Shown here piece by piece: positions 18,981 to 30,955 of a stretch of DNA of 64,000 bases; within the stretch, counting starts at the first letter, position 1, and every line of letters starts with the position of its first letter. This stretch comes from Ciona intestinalis. Its lineage: Eukaryota; Chordata; Ascidiacea; Phlebobranchia; Cionidae. The notes under the pieces are model-generated. The model was not told the DNA's origin and did no database searches. It saw nothing but the letters and a program-made list of their open reading frames with translations. The translations under genes and the position numbers were made by a program. The stretch lies in contig NC_020175.2 in the NCBI RefSeq assembly GCF_000224145.3, positions 3,382,547 to 3,446,546 of the forward strand. Reading direction: 5' to 3'.

Positions 18981-21900
18981 TTATATTTTGAAGTTGGATT
19001 GGCACTTTTGTATGAAGTCGTATTGAGAAGAACGTTCGCGAAGTTTTGCAAATCTTGTGTCGATTCTCTTTTTATCATCCGGGTGCCTAAGTGCCACCTG
19101 TTACAGAACAAAATAAAGGTTACAAACTATGTTGCGGTCATTTTTAATTAGACAGTATCTTGAGATCTCGTGGAAAACTTATCCAATGAATGTATGAATG
19201 TAACTTACTTTATCCTCGCGTGGCCGGAAAACGACAGTCGTTATAACATAGGTGTTCATACACCCCGTGCCAGCTTACAAGTTACCATGTATGTTACTTC
19301 GTTTGTATTTTTTTTTGTTTTTTTTTTATATCAATGTACCTGTTGGTAGTCGTGCCTATGCAAGGTGTACATGTGCACATTAGTGGCCGCCTTAACCGAA
19401 GCAGCTCTTCTTAACTCTTGGTTGAGAAGACATGTCTCTCCAAAATGCATTCCATCGCTTATTTCGCGCATGAAACTGCCGTCGCTAGCTTCGATTACTA
19501 GTTCACCCCGGAGAATAAAGAACATATGGAACGCCTTTTCACCCTCAGAAACAACTTCCTAAAGTTTGAAAACTCTATTTAACAAATCTGCATATTTTTA
19601 TGTACAGTCTCAATTGCATACTCACTGCGTCAGCTGTGTAAACAGTGAACACCATTTTCGTTCCTAAATCTTCAATAAAACCGTCGCTAACGTCTTCGAA
19701 GAGAGGAACAGAATGTATGAGGTCGGCGCAGTTGTGCCAGATTATGTCTCTCCTTAACCCTGGACTTAGTTCTTTGAGTATTTTTTCCTCGTCAAATAGT
19801 CTGCCCTGTTCGAGCAAAGTTGTTTCGTTATTTATGTGCAAAACAACGATATAGTAGGGCGGGGGGAAATGTGACATTTTTTTATTCTACTTTCTCGTCC
19901 CATTTGGTGGTAAACAAAGAACATACAAAGAATTATAAAACCGTATTCTCACGGCTCCATAGACCGTTGTTAATTGTTTAAAACACGATCAGAAAATGTG
20001 GGTATTAAGTGTTAAATTTGTCTCGTCTTCTTCCACCCCACTATATAACTAGTTTTGATACGAACATATTTAGAACAATATTGTCTTCGTTTCGAAACAT
20101 TTTAGTTTAAAATACTAAACCCATCATCAGTGCTGTTGTAACATGAAGTATAGAAACGAGGCAGTATATACCGACTTACAGTGTACCGAATGTCGAAGTA
20201 GTCCAAAATCTTTCGTCGAAGTTTTACTGGGATACGACGGAACGCAAGATACTCTGTGATCTGAAAATAACATTAGAAACGTTACTTATACCCAAAGTTA
20301 CTTTGCTTATACCTACAAACATGTCTTTACACAGATTTTCCTAACAAAACTGCGCAAAGTGCAACGAATTATTTTACATTAACTGCTTAAGTATTCTGTT
20401 ATAAACAGTCTTTATAATTTGAAAATAGGTATAGCCTATGCCCCATACAAGGTTCAAAACTTTTTGTTTAAAACGAAAAACAATTAGACCAGTTCATATG
20501 TTACATCCATGTCGTTATTTTATTGTGCATACATTTTTATGCAAAATATGCCCTCCGCCACTCGAGTATAAATAATCTATTTAATAATTCATATAAAAAA
20601 ATATTTAACCCCAACCTGGGAAAGTTTCATTTTATAAGCGTTCTTTGACGCGTCCATCTCTTCCATTAAATTAATGGCATTCCCAATAAAAACAGCGAAG
20701 AGAATTGCCCCAACTATCTGACTCAACATTGTCATCCATAAGTCAATCAAACCAATCGGTATCACTTCACTGTAACCTGGAAAAAAACATTTTCAGTTTA
20801 CAGGCTTTGCGGAGATTGTAAAACTTGTATTTTGCCGCTCCGTTTGTGACGTAGGTAATTATTATTATTAGTCCTTGATTGTTCTGATGCGCGCGCTTTT
20901 TACTGTGAACACATTTGCCGTTAGCTAGCTTCGGTTGCAGTTGCGAAACTGTGCTGATTGTGTACGTGTTGATTATTTTAGAAGCTGGTAAGTAATGTGT
21001 CTGCAGTACTAAGTTGTGTATTTAGAGATGATATAAATGCTTCTAGTTGTATGACTATAACTTAAGTATACTGTGCTGTAAATTTACGATATATCTATTT
21101 TCATTGTTTGCACGTGCTAAAGAGTATAGGCTGCTATAGAGTATTTGTTTTCATGACGTAGTGTGCAGTCATATCTAGTTCTAATTAGGACAGCAAATTT
21201 GCCAGGTGCGCAAGGGGAATTTGTTTTTTCGGTCACTGGGGTGCAATGTTTTTATATTTGGTTTTGTTCTTCTTGTTTTCGTTGTGTATAACTTTTTGAT
21301 TTTCGTTGTGTGCAACTCGCGTTCTGTAATTACGCCTCGTGCTCGTTTCTGTTTCCACGTTTGTGGCCAGAGTGGTCCGCGATTTTCTTCCAGTACGTTT
21401 GCTTTCTGGTTGAGTTTGGTCCAGACAGTTCTCATAATGAAACATTATCAGGGTGTTTTAATGTTACAAAACCTTTACTTTTAAAACCTTTTTGTCTCGT
21501 GTTGTATTGTTTTGATAGTACGTTTGAAATCGACACAGTCAAATGTATTGATATTTTAGTTTATCAAGATTAAACTCCTAAGAATAATTCGATTACGCTG
21601 CGTAGTTATAGTACATTGGGAGAAAAGGTCTGATGTTGAAATGTTTGTCGTTCAACATATGCGACGTTCACACGCTTGAAGCTTCCTATAAAAGGACAGC
21701 GATGAACAAGCAACAACACATAACTTGAAGATTGCGAAAAGTGACAAAGAGAATAATCATGAAGTGTTTGGTAATATTATTTGCTGCGTTTGCGACAGTC
21801 GTTGTAACTACTGCGTCTGAGAACAGAATACAAGTCAAAACAATTGTAAGTAATTTTGCTGTTTTTTATATTTTGTGAAACAGCACTAAAGAGTGTATGT

Positions 21901-24900
21901 TCTTTTACAGTTTAACGAAGTAACAGCAAGATACGAAGGCGACGATGTAGAGTTATATTGTGAATACAGCATTGCTAGTGGAGTAGACCTCCCTGTTACT
22001 GTGACATGGAAAGTAGGGGACGGTCCTCGCTACGCCAGCAGCATATATGAGTGTACTGGTTACACAAACTCGGCCAAAACTTGCAACACTGAACAAGTCT
22101 TTGATCCAGCATATGAAGGCCGTATCAAGTTTGAGCAGAACTATCTTACGCTTTCTTCGGTAAGAATGCTTCATATTTAAAGTGAGGAAAAAATGCTCAG
22201 TGACAAATATTGTTGCTAATTTTCAACCGAATCTAACTGTATCACATTTCATCATTTAGTTAAACCGCTCGGGACTGTACATTTTGGAATTCAATCCTTT
22301 TTTTGCAGTTTTTTCGTAAAATAATTAGTTAGTTTTTTTGTATTTTAAATAAAAATAATTTAACTGTATCACATTTCACCATTTAGTTAAAACTTTCCGG
22401 ACTGTAGATTTTGAGATTTAATCCGCTTTTGATTTTTTTGTAAAATATTTATTCCCAACAACTGTGAAAGGATTTTAAATTGAAAAATTAACACAATTTT
22501 TTTCATTTAAATCGAAACTGTTAATATGGGCAGGTCCAAGGATCGGATAATCGTAACTACTGGTGCCAAGTTGCATTGGAAGGTAGCAGCCAGCATAGCG
22601 ATGAAGAATTCGACATGAAATCAGTTGTACTTGTTGTCCCTGATAGCGGCACAATGCCAAAGTTTAACACTGTAATTGTACAAGAAGATAGCGTCCAACA
22701 ACTGGGAAAGGAAATGCTTTTAACTTGCGAGTGAGTGTTTTTCGGATTTGCAGGTGCTGGTTATATAGAATTTGATGATGTGTTTACTATTCGTGGCAAT
22801 GAATGGTTGGCACGGGTGTTGGACAGCATGTGTCTTTCCAGTTCTTGAATAGTACAACGTCGGACTCTACTAACTTTGGTATAGTAGTAGGGAACATCCT
22901 GATCGTGTTTTAAACAAATAACAACAGTCTATGCGGGGAGTCGTGAGGATACGGTTTTATAATTCTTTGAATGTTCTTTGTCCAAAGTAGGACGAGAAAA
23001 TATGATGGAAAGCTGTCCCATCTTTTCCCAACCTACTATAATTTTTTTTCTCAACTGAATGAACAGTGGTCAGTACTGCTCAGTATATGTTTGTCCGTTT
23101 TGATTGCTTACAGAATTTTGCTTGATAATGCAAATGTGCTGGGTAGTTTTTATCGGTAAGATGCATATAGTAATTGAAGCGTCTTTGGGCTACCATTATT
23201 TGCGTAAAAACTTTTTGTTACTTTGAATAAAATTCCCTTTAAGGTGCCTTCAATCCAGCATTTACTGTGAAGATATTTACTGGTACAAAGGCCCAGTAGA
23301 TAGCGAAAACTCAAATTACGATCTGATTTATTCAAGAGTGACTCAGCATTATGCTTCTTCACCTGGAACCTACATACAGTACCAATCTTATGGGGATTGG
23401 GAACACCGAGCAGTTTTGAGCGGTAAGAGCAATACCGTACAAAACAGGGTCACCAATGTGTGGTTCATAACGACAAAACGCCAGCAAATGTTGGAACAAA
23501 TGCGCTTGATTCAGCAAGAGTACAAGCGTGTCTTATTTAGTCCACCTTATGCCTGCTTTAGGCTGTAACTCTGTTTAGTATTTTTTTACATGGCTGATAA
23601 TTTAGACAACTTATGAGTGACCAATGGGCTGGAGCAATTCCCGTTCAGTATTTTGCCAGGAAAGCACATGCCCACAATGGTGACAATATCAAGCATTGAA
23701 CCCATTGTTACAATTAATAAACCTTCACACTGCTAATCATTGTACCGCACCTTTGGGTTAAATAATTACCGTTGTTTCTTAATCATATATTTGAGGTGTA
23801 CTATTCTCATTTGGTTATGGAAACTTCTGATTTTAGGAGATTCTTTGTACGTTACAATGCTAAAGGCTTCAGATGCTGGACGCTACTGGTGCGAGGGGCG
23901 AACAGCAGCTTACAAAAGCATTGGAGAATGGGGAACAGACGCCCATTCGACAGTGGTTGAGATTGTTTAAAAAAGCAAGAAGTCCACGATTTTTGTCAAA
24001 GTTGATGAAAAAATCTCTGTTGTGCTTTCAAATATATTTTTACGGTGTTGCAAATTGTCATAATGGTTTTAGTTTAGTGCGAAAAGTAGAGTTTCGGAAT
24101 GCTCTCACGCGCAGCGAAGTAATACGAGTTGCTATACTGGGTTAAACCGATTTAACTCCGTATTTTAAACTAGTTTTGCACCTACGTATTAACTCACAAA
24201 GTAACATACATGGTAACTCGTAAGCTGGTACGAGGTGTATGAACACCCGTGTTATAGCAACTGTCGTTTTCTGGGCAAGCGGGGATAAAGTAAGATTCAT
24301 TCAACATGCGATTCTCTTTACAAATTAAAACTCTGCACAAAAATGCAGACTTTAAGAATACCTGTCAGGTTATTTTATACAATGCTTCTTAGTTACAATT
24401 TACAGTAGGTTGCACAATTTTTACAAATTAAAAAAATCTCACCAATACACAACATATGGCTGGTGCTTTTGAACAAAGACCAGGAATATGCTTCCCACCA
24501 CGTGATGTTGGGGTTATCCAGTCCGCGCATGCGCACCCAGGTATCTTCGGGAAATCCATAATACATTGGTACCATGTACTGCAAAAACAAACATACCAAT
24601 TTTACCTCTGTTTTTCAGTAATAGAACAAAACCTGTTCAAACACTTGTAATTTCATAGGTTTAGTGTTAGATAATACTTTTTTTGCTAGTTTTAATTTTT
24701 TAATTGGATGTTTTTTCAATTCAAAAGTTAATACTGGCAGTTTTTTATTGTTATTTTTTTTATAAAGTTGTTTATCCTTGCGCGTGTAACCTACCTGTAG
24801 ACACCCCATCCAATGACACACGAGGAAAATGATGAAAATAAGATATGCAAGTCTTAGCAGGGACACCGCCATATCGTACTGGAGGTTAAATACTTCTTCC

Positions 24901-27900
24901 CATTGGTGCAAACCACGTATCAACCTGAAAATATATCATTATAAAATTAACGTCGATCCGCATTATGTAACATGCGAAAGAGTTGTATAGTGGGGTGGGG
25001 TAAGATGGAACACCTTTTGCATATAATATCCGAATATTCTGATCGTGTTTTAAGCAATTAACAACGGTCAATGGTAGTCGTGAGGATACGGTTTTAGAAT
25101 TCTTTGAATGTTCTTTGTTTACTACCAAATGGGGCGGGAAAATAGAATAAAAAGGTGTCCCATTTTCCCCACCCTGTCGTATTTCAATATCGTCACCTTG
25201 GTATTCTTGCGACTCTTATCAAAGAAAGGCCTTTTCCAACCCGTAAAAGGCTAATAGCTTTGTGCGACTTGCCTGGTGCTTGCCCGACCACATACGTGAG
25301 AATAAAGTCCATCGGAAAAGAAGCGATAAAGTCAATTGCGAACCAACCTTTTAGGTACCTAAAACAAAAAATCTTCGCATAACTATTTGGGTGTTAGGGA
25401 GTTGTGATTTTAGGGAGTTGTGAGCAATGTGATTCTTTAACATCCTATGCTAATATGTTTATAGGGCTGTGAATCGCTGATGCAGTCTTGCCGGGTGGCA
25501 GACGAAACGGCGGAAATACACTATACGTATTTTTATATCAGATAAGCCGTTAAAAATATTTAGATTGTGCTTGGTAGCAGAAGTAACGTTTAATTGGTTT
25601 TACGCAGTTTGATTCGGCGTAGGGCAAGGGGTTGCCACTTTCAGAACTGGGCCGAGTTCAACGAAAATTCTTTGTTAAACATAGAGAGCATAGTTTCTCA
25701 GGTCCCACAGAGTGTTACGTTCACCCGCGTGAAAGGGAAATTGATAAAACACTCAAAAAAACGCACCGATTTCTGATCTTTGCTGGATCCAGTTCAATGA
25801 TTGTACTGTCCGTCCCGATCACAGAAATACCGGTGCGGAAATTTAGTATGATGTCAATTAAAAACCAAGCGTCAGATATCAACTTGAACGCCATACTAGC
25901 AACTTCACGACGATCTCTGTTTATAAATGCAAAGCTCAAACTAAACAATATTGTCGTTGGGTTTACCTGTATACCCAATATTTTTATTTAAAGTTCTATA
26001 GTAGAGGTGGGGAATATGGGACACCTTTTCATTCTACTTACTCGTCCCATATGGTAGTTAACATGGAACATTCAAAGAATTATAAAACGTAACCTTACGG
26101 CTTTCGTATAGATCTTTGTTAATTGTTAAAAACATGATCAGGATATTTAAATATATGTGATAAAGGTGTCCCATCTTCCCCCAACCTACTATATATAAAC
26201 AAAAGGTACCATAAATTCTAGATTAGGGAAGGATGGTCAGTGGTATCATGTAGAAAACATCAAATATTATAGAATTAAATACCCTTATCCTCACGACGCT
26301 AAAAAAACTTAGAAATTGTTACAATCAAGATTAGAAAATACGGGGCTTCCTTCTGCGTTGACGATCTGTCAGCAAAAGATTAAAAAATAGAAAAAAGAAA
26401 ATTGATGGTTTAGTGACGGTTGTTGATATGTCACGTGAAGAAAACTGTCAGCAAAATAATAGAATTCTTACCCGGAGAATGCAAGGTCCATTGGGATGAT
26501 AATGATGTTTGCGATGATAAGAAGAGCAGAGAGCATGTCCCAAGTAAAGCGAAAGTTACTGAACGGATGAATGATAAAACCTCCCGCCTCAATTACTCGC
26601 AAATGCTCATCTTGTACCTAATAAATGAATGTAACTTGCTTTATCTTTGTGTGGTCGAAAAACGGCAATAGTTACATGAAACGGGTGTTCTGCTGCACAT
26701 ACACCCGAGTCAGCTTACAAGTTACAATGAATGTAACTAATTTATTCTCGCGTGGCGGGGCAACGACAGTCGTTATGACACGGGTGTTCTGTTGCATACA
26801 TCTCGTGTCAGCTTACAAGTTACAATGTATGTAACTTATTTATTCTCGTGTGGCGGGGCAATGACAGTCGTTATGACACGGGTGTTCTGTTGCATACACC
26901 TCGTGTCAGCTTACAAGTTACAATGTATGTAACTTATTTATTCTCGCGTGGCGGGGCAACGACAGTCGTTATGACACGGGTGTTCTGTTGCATACATCTC
27001 GTGCTAGCTTATGAGTTACCAGTACGTATGAAACTTTGTGGGTGAAATAAGTGACCACTGGGTTAAAGCAATTGCGGTTAAGTGTCTTGCACAAGGAGAC
27101 ATACGTCCACAACATTAGCAGCCACGAGTCTTGAACCTTTCTTTTGCTACAGCGCCGGACAAGGATATTTGAGTCCGAGAGAGTAATTGTGGTTGATAAA
27201 ATCAAAATGCCATTTTTCGTACGCTGTCCAGGTGCATATTGGTAATTAAAATAAACAGCGATAAAATCACAGTTTAAATAAAACATGGCGGACAATGCAG
27301 ATCGGTCAAAACAAATATCTTACCGCTTTTTCGCTTCCGTACAGCTTTCGGGACCATTTTGTGAAGGGGACAGCTCTGGTAGCGACAGATACAGCGCTGT
27401 AAGACATAAATGCACTATGTAATATAGTGAGAAAAGTAATTATATTCGATATGGTTAATGTTTTGCGGCAAGGTATGCCCGTATAATGTAGTAAGAAAGT
27501 CTTATACTGTTTTTTTGTGTGTAGTGTTTTTTGACTATAGTAGTAGGTTGGGGGAAGACGGGACACCTTTACAGCATAATATCCAAATATCCTGATCGTG
27601 TTTTAAACAATTAACAACGGTTTATGAGAGTCGTGAGGATACGGTTTTACATTTCTTTGAAATTTCTTTTTTTTATATACTATCAAATGAGACGCGAAAA
27701 TAAAATGAAATGTTGTCCCATATTACCCCACCCTACTTATACGCAGCCACTGGAAACCCGGAATATATAATAATTATTTTTCCTTCTGTTACTTCTGCTA
27801 CCAGACATAGTACAAACAATATATCAGTGGCTCATCTGGTATAAAAACGTATAGTGTATTTCCAACGTTTCGTCTGCCATACGGCGAGACTTCATCAGGG

Positions 27901-28116
27901 TTCCCGTTTTTATACCGGATGAGCCACTGAATTATTTTTCCATTGCTAAAACAGCAATGTAATTTGGGTATAGATTTGTTTTTACCTTTTAGTGCTAGCT
28001 AAAGATGATGTGCCTTTAGCTGTCCTACTTGTTCTTGCGTTCGGTGCTCGAAGTAACTCAGTGTCTGAAATAGATTGGCTTTTCGTGGAAGGTCCTTTTC
28101 GTTTGGACAAACGTTC
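18981..28116 (-). CDS. HCN-like cyclic-nucleotide-gated channel, first exon missing
   Basis: Exons in reading order: 28116-27986, 27396-27324, 26617-26472, 25916-25767, 25358-25197, 24924-24795, 24578-24443, 20776-20616, 20260-20180, 19805-19626, 19558-19340, 19097-18981 (about 561 aa), all in frame. N-terminal region TKWSRKLYGSEKA; S1 from FIIHPFSNFRFTWDM; S2-S3 SDAWFLIDIILNFRTG; S4 RVGKGLSLIRVARIPRLIR; S5 HQWEEVF...CHWMGCLQ; pore FKSTSHMLCIGYSEVIP; C-linker; cyclic-nucleotide-binding domain with HFGETCLL and RRAASVKA. Human HCN reads CIGYG at the filter, so Gly to Ser is the striking change; one S4 position usually Arg is Ser (KAISLLR). In HCN channels this architecture gives hyperpolarisation-activated, cAMP-tuned cation current. 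The stop is TAA at 18983-18981. No start-codon exon was found above 28116. Confidence 0.92.
19185..19330 (-). mobile_element. SINE copy between the last two HCN-like exons
   Basis: Tail GAATGTATGAATGTAACTTA; body to TGTATGTTACTTCGTTTG; head absent. Confidence 0.75.
19850..20046 (-). mobile_element. Palindromic MITE, copy 10
   Basis: Diverged (TAGTAGGGCGGGGGGAAATG). It begins about 45 bases upstream of an HCN-like exon on that gene's strand. Confidence 0.8.
21687..21695 (+). promoter_or_regulatory. TATA box of the two-Ig gene
   Basis: TATAAAAGG, about 70 bases before the ATG, leaving room for a start near 21717 and a 40-base leader. Confidence 0.6.
21759..23970 (+). CDS. Secreted protein with two V-like Ig domains, nested in the HCN-like gene
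   Basis: Exons 21759-21845, 21911-22159, 22534-22730, 23244-23422, 23837-23970 give 281 aa with unbroken frame. Residues 1-20 are a signal peptide (MKCLVILFAAFATVVVTTAS). Domain 1 has Cys46 (VELYC), Trp62 (VTWKV) and Cys123 (NYWC), plus an extra Cys pair at 77 and 87. Domain 2 has Cys177 (LLTC), Trp191 (IYWYKG) and Cys256 in the V-set signature DAGRYWC, plus Cys179 and Cys186. No membrane segment or anchor follows; it ends at VVEIV. Ciona VCBP immune proteins have two V domains and then a chitin-binding module, which is absent here, so this is at most VCBP-like. It lies whole in the 3.7-kb intron between HCN-like exons 24443 and 20776, with its own TATA box. Confidence 0.85.
22880..23040 (+). 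mobile_element. Palindromic MITE, copy 11, left end deleted
   Basis: TATAGTAGTAGGG runs straight into the CATCCTGATCGTG core; the right end is present. It sits in intron 3 of the two-Ig gene. Confidence 0.75.
23575..23712 (-). mobile_element. SINE head fragment
   Basis: ATGGCTGATAATTTAGACAA through AAGCATTGAACCCATT; in intron 4 of the two-Ig gene. Confidence 0.65.
24186..24306 (+). mobile_element. SINE tail fragment
   Basis: AACTCACAAAGTAACATACA through AAGTAAGATTCATTCAA. Confidence 0.7.
24983..25182 (+). mobile_element. Palindromic MITE, copy 12
   Basis: It ends about 15 bases from the donor of the HCN-like S3-S4 exon (25197). Confidence 0.8.
25494..25548 (-). repeat. Dispersed stem-loop repeat, half copy
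   Basis: GGCAGACGAAACGGCGGAAA and TACACTATACGTATTTTTAT are the reverse complement of 27840-27890. Confidence 0.65.
25996..26195 (-). mobile_element. Palindromic MITE, copy 13
   Basis: Left end TAGTAGAGGTGGGGAATATG; right end close to consensus. Confidence 0.8.
26627..27150 (-). repeat. Tandem array of SINE tail segments
   Basis: Four head-to-tail units of about 112 bp, each running from GAATGTAACTTGCTTTAT or its variant to AGCTTACAAGTTACAATG. They are followed by one continuation to the SINE head (GAGTCTTGAACC). Units 2-4 are nearly identical (TCTCGCGTGGCGGGGCAACG), so they expanded recently from one diverged SINE. Confidence 0.85.
27536..27741 (+). mobile_element. Palindromic MITE, copy 14
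   Basis: Left end TAGTAGGTTGGGGGAAGACG; right end TTACCCCACCCTACTTATA. Confidence 0.8.
27825..27929. repeat. Stem-loop repeat with 24-bp arms
   Basis: The arm at 27825-27848 (CAGTGGCTCATCTGGTATAA...) pairs with 27906-27929 at 23 of 24 positions around a 57-base loop. Relatives occur at 25494-25548 and about 52850-52945. Confidence 0.75.
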
Positions 28117-28137
28117 CTGTTAAAACAAAGTAGAGTA

Positions 28138-28338
28138 ATATAGTAGGGTGGGGAAAGATGGGACACTTTTCTCTCTATTTTCTCGTTTCATTTGGTATTA
28201 ACCAAAGAAAAAACAAAGACTTAATTATAATCGTATTCTTACAACTCCCATATAGACCGTTATTAATTGTAAAACACGATCAGTATATTTGAATATTATG
28301 TGCTAAAAGTGTCCGATCTTCTCCCACCCTACTATATA
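28138..28338 (-). mobile_element. Palindromic MITE, copy 15
   Basis: Complete; starts about 20 bases upstream of the first HCN-like exon found. Confidence 0.85.
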
Positions 28339-28344
28339 ACAATA

Positions 28345-28460
28345 ATAATAATAACTTTATTTGTCTCTTCGATTACGGTAGTAAAGATTAAAAAATATTT
28401 TAAACGAAAAGACAGTATATATAGCGACGAAACAACAGTTGTTAAAACACGCGTTTGATG
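28345..28460 (-). repeat. Third dispersed repeat, copy 2
   Basis: AATAATAATAATAACTTTAT through ACAACAGTTGTTAAAACACGC; matches 17395-17530. Confidence 0.5.
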
Positions 28461-30955
28461 TCGGTAAAGATAAATATATATGATCTGTAGCAAAAGTAAC
28501 ATTTCATATTAGCCTAAACATGTTTTTAGGGTAGTTTACATGAGTCGTCAGGCGGACTTCAATATATTAAATACATTAATATATTATTGCAAAGTTGGGA
28601 TAGCTATTTATTTTAAATGGGCTTCATTAATTCAAGTAATCGATACATGGAAAGAATATACGATGCTAATTGGTTTACTACTGCATTCATTCGTCAGGAT
28701 AGCATGTTATTTGCCAATTGTGTGGTTTACGGTACATTAAAGTCGGAAAGGGCGGATGAAGGATCATTTAAAGAAATTTTATGGAAGATGGAAAAATTCT
28801 ATCGATAAGAAAAGTATTTTTTCAAAATACTGATTTCTGTTTTTGTCAAATATAGTAAACTGTTTTAGTTGCGACCGCATATATTTTGCACAGACAGAAA
28901 AATGCGTATAAAGGCGTTTTTTTTTATTTCGTTACAGAAAATTTGTATATAGTCTACATCAAATATTATTTTAAAAAATTGAGTACATTAGACTATAGCT
29001 TGCATAGAAGAGCATATTATATTTGCACCCTTGTACGGGTATATAAGCGTTTTACTTTAATGCTGTTGATGCTTTTTCTTGGAAATTTCATGAGCCCTGC
29101 AACACTAAATCTTCTAATATGTTCAGATTGGCTTCCAATACTGAAAAAGCACAAAATATTTTGCTTAAAAAAAGATAAACCTTACAAATTTTAAAATTTA
29201 TCTAAAAATACTAATTCGCTGAAGTTTTCCTCCAATAGCGAAAGCATTGAAATCATTTAATGATTTAAAAAGTATGTAACAAAAATAATAAAAAATTCAC
29301 AATTTAAATATTGCTTTTGTGTTGAACGTTACAGTTAAGACCAATTTCGCCATTTTATCTATACAGTCATAATTGACTTTTCTATTGCATCAACCGCCTA
29401 CGCAAACAGTATTTGACCTATTCTGGTGCATTAACATTACGCAAATAGATCTAGCCTACTATCTACATAACATTTGCCAAGAGATAACTGAAAATGCTGG
29501 TGCCGCTGTCTTCGGCTTGCTGTTAAAAGCCTTTCTCGTACGTATAGTTTGCACCATGTCTGTATATACACGCCTACCTGTCCGTAGTGGACGTAATGGG
29601 AACAAACTCGTTAATCCACTCTGTCGTAGACATTATACCGGTTCTATAAATAAAATGAAAATGAAAATTAAACCCACGTTTGGCACAAGCTGTTATAATT
29701 TAAAGTCACACACTCATACATTATTGACGGTTTCTTATATGCCTGCAAAACGGTAATCAACTTTTACACGTAATTGTGTGGTAATTGTTTCGCGTTACGT
29801 CTAAAGTTAACTTGGTTAACCAATGGCCTATACTCACCTGTGCGGGGTATCTATATCGTCCTTTTTTGTTTTTGAAAAATTCTGATTAGATTTATTTATA
29901 ACGATCGAAGCAATTTATAAGGCTAGAAGCTAAATGGCAATAGGCGGCCCACAACAATTTCTTCCAATCGATAGTATCGTTTTGTTTTCTTTTATATTGA
30001 ACGTAGCCCCTATAATTGGTTGTCCCAGTAAATAGACCAATCAATGCTAAATGCCACGCAATATTCAAACGCAGTTTTCACCAGCAATTACAATTTAGGC
30101 TATGTAATACATTTTGTACCAAAAATACCTAAATACAATATAATAACACAGCAGATTACGCATTGCAATTCGTTCCTAGATGACGAGACAAAAATAGTTT
30201 GAAATAAAAATCGGGGTCACAGTGGTTCAGTTTTTTATTCGTACGAGTTTCTAGAAACGTGTCTTGTAAAAATTTCTTATTTGGTAAGCTCAAACTATAG
30301 TAAATTATACAATTTACGCTAAAACAGAACCTCACCTGACGAGTTATGTTTTTTTTTCCCCATTTTCCCTAACTAAACCATGTTTTACTTTCATTTTTTC
30401 GCACTCACAGTAACAATAATCGTCATAAACGCAATTATTGTCATCAAACGCAACAATCACACCAACCGGATTTCTAAAAATAGTTTTAATACAGATTCCC
30501 CATCAAGTTCCCCAAAGATAAAACTGCAGGCCCATTTTTTCCCGCCGTCCTAATTTCTATGCTCCAACGCGCCGATTTCGTTTCGAGGCACCCGACGCTA
30601 TTTTGTTCGCGAAAAATCAAAACAACAAAAAGTCAAAAAAACTCATTTCTTTATATTTAATCGGTGTTTGCGGGATTGTTGTTAATATATTTCATTAGTA
30701 CTTGCATGTATTAGATATTTTAAAGTCTAGGCAGTCAGTTATACTGTATTACTATTTTTTAAATATTTTTTTGAGGCGTTTAGTGGTTTTTATTCGTTTT
30801 TTTCTCAACTTAATGGAAAAGCCATGCCGTTTTTTAATACCTTTTTGTAAAACAGTTAGAATTTAGTTAGTTTTACTAATTATAAAACAAGTTTGTAAAA
30901 TGTAAAAAAACGAAGTTGAATATAAAATTAAGATAAACAAAACAAAAAGGAAAAA

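Larger units (their letters stand above)
28117..30955. other. Intergenic region between divergent genes, no supported gene
   Basis: The HCN-like gene leaves to the left and the giant cysteine-repeat gene to the right, so this should contain both promoters and the missing first HCN-like exon. Plus-strand ORFs at 28617-28808 (63 aa), 28886-29194 and 29373-29756 (127 aa) have no recognisable domain. CGTCAGGTGAGG on the minus strand near 30333 resembles a donor, but its frame hits stops before joining the next exon. CAATTATTG/CGTCAT-like short repeats lie near 30410-30460. Confidence 0.45.

Noticed and set aside
23338..23568. ORF reading past the donor of Ig exon 4
   Set aside because: The part after 23422 is intron read-through; the GTAAGA donor joins in frame to the DAGRYWC exon.
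28617..28808. 63-codon ORF with fairly natural composition
   Set aside because: No domain, splice partner or poly(A) signal could be tied to it. It may be real, but sequence alone does not support it.
29373..29756. 127-codon ORF
   Set aside because: Composition shifts along its length and no homology was recognised; such a length can arise by chance in 64 kb.
30320..30560. Candidate first exon of the HCN-like gene (minus strand, donor near 30333)
   Set aside because: In the frame needed by the next exon there is a stop just upstream of the donor with no ATG between.
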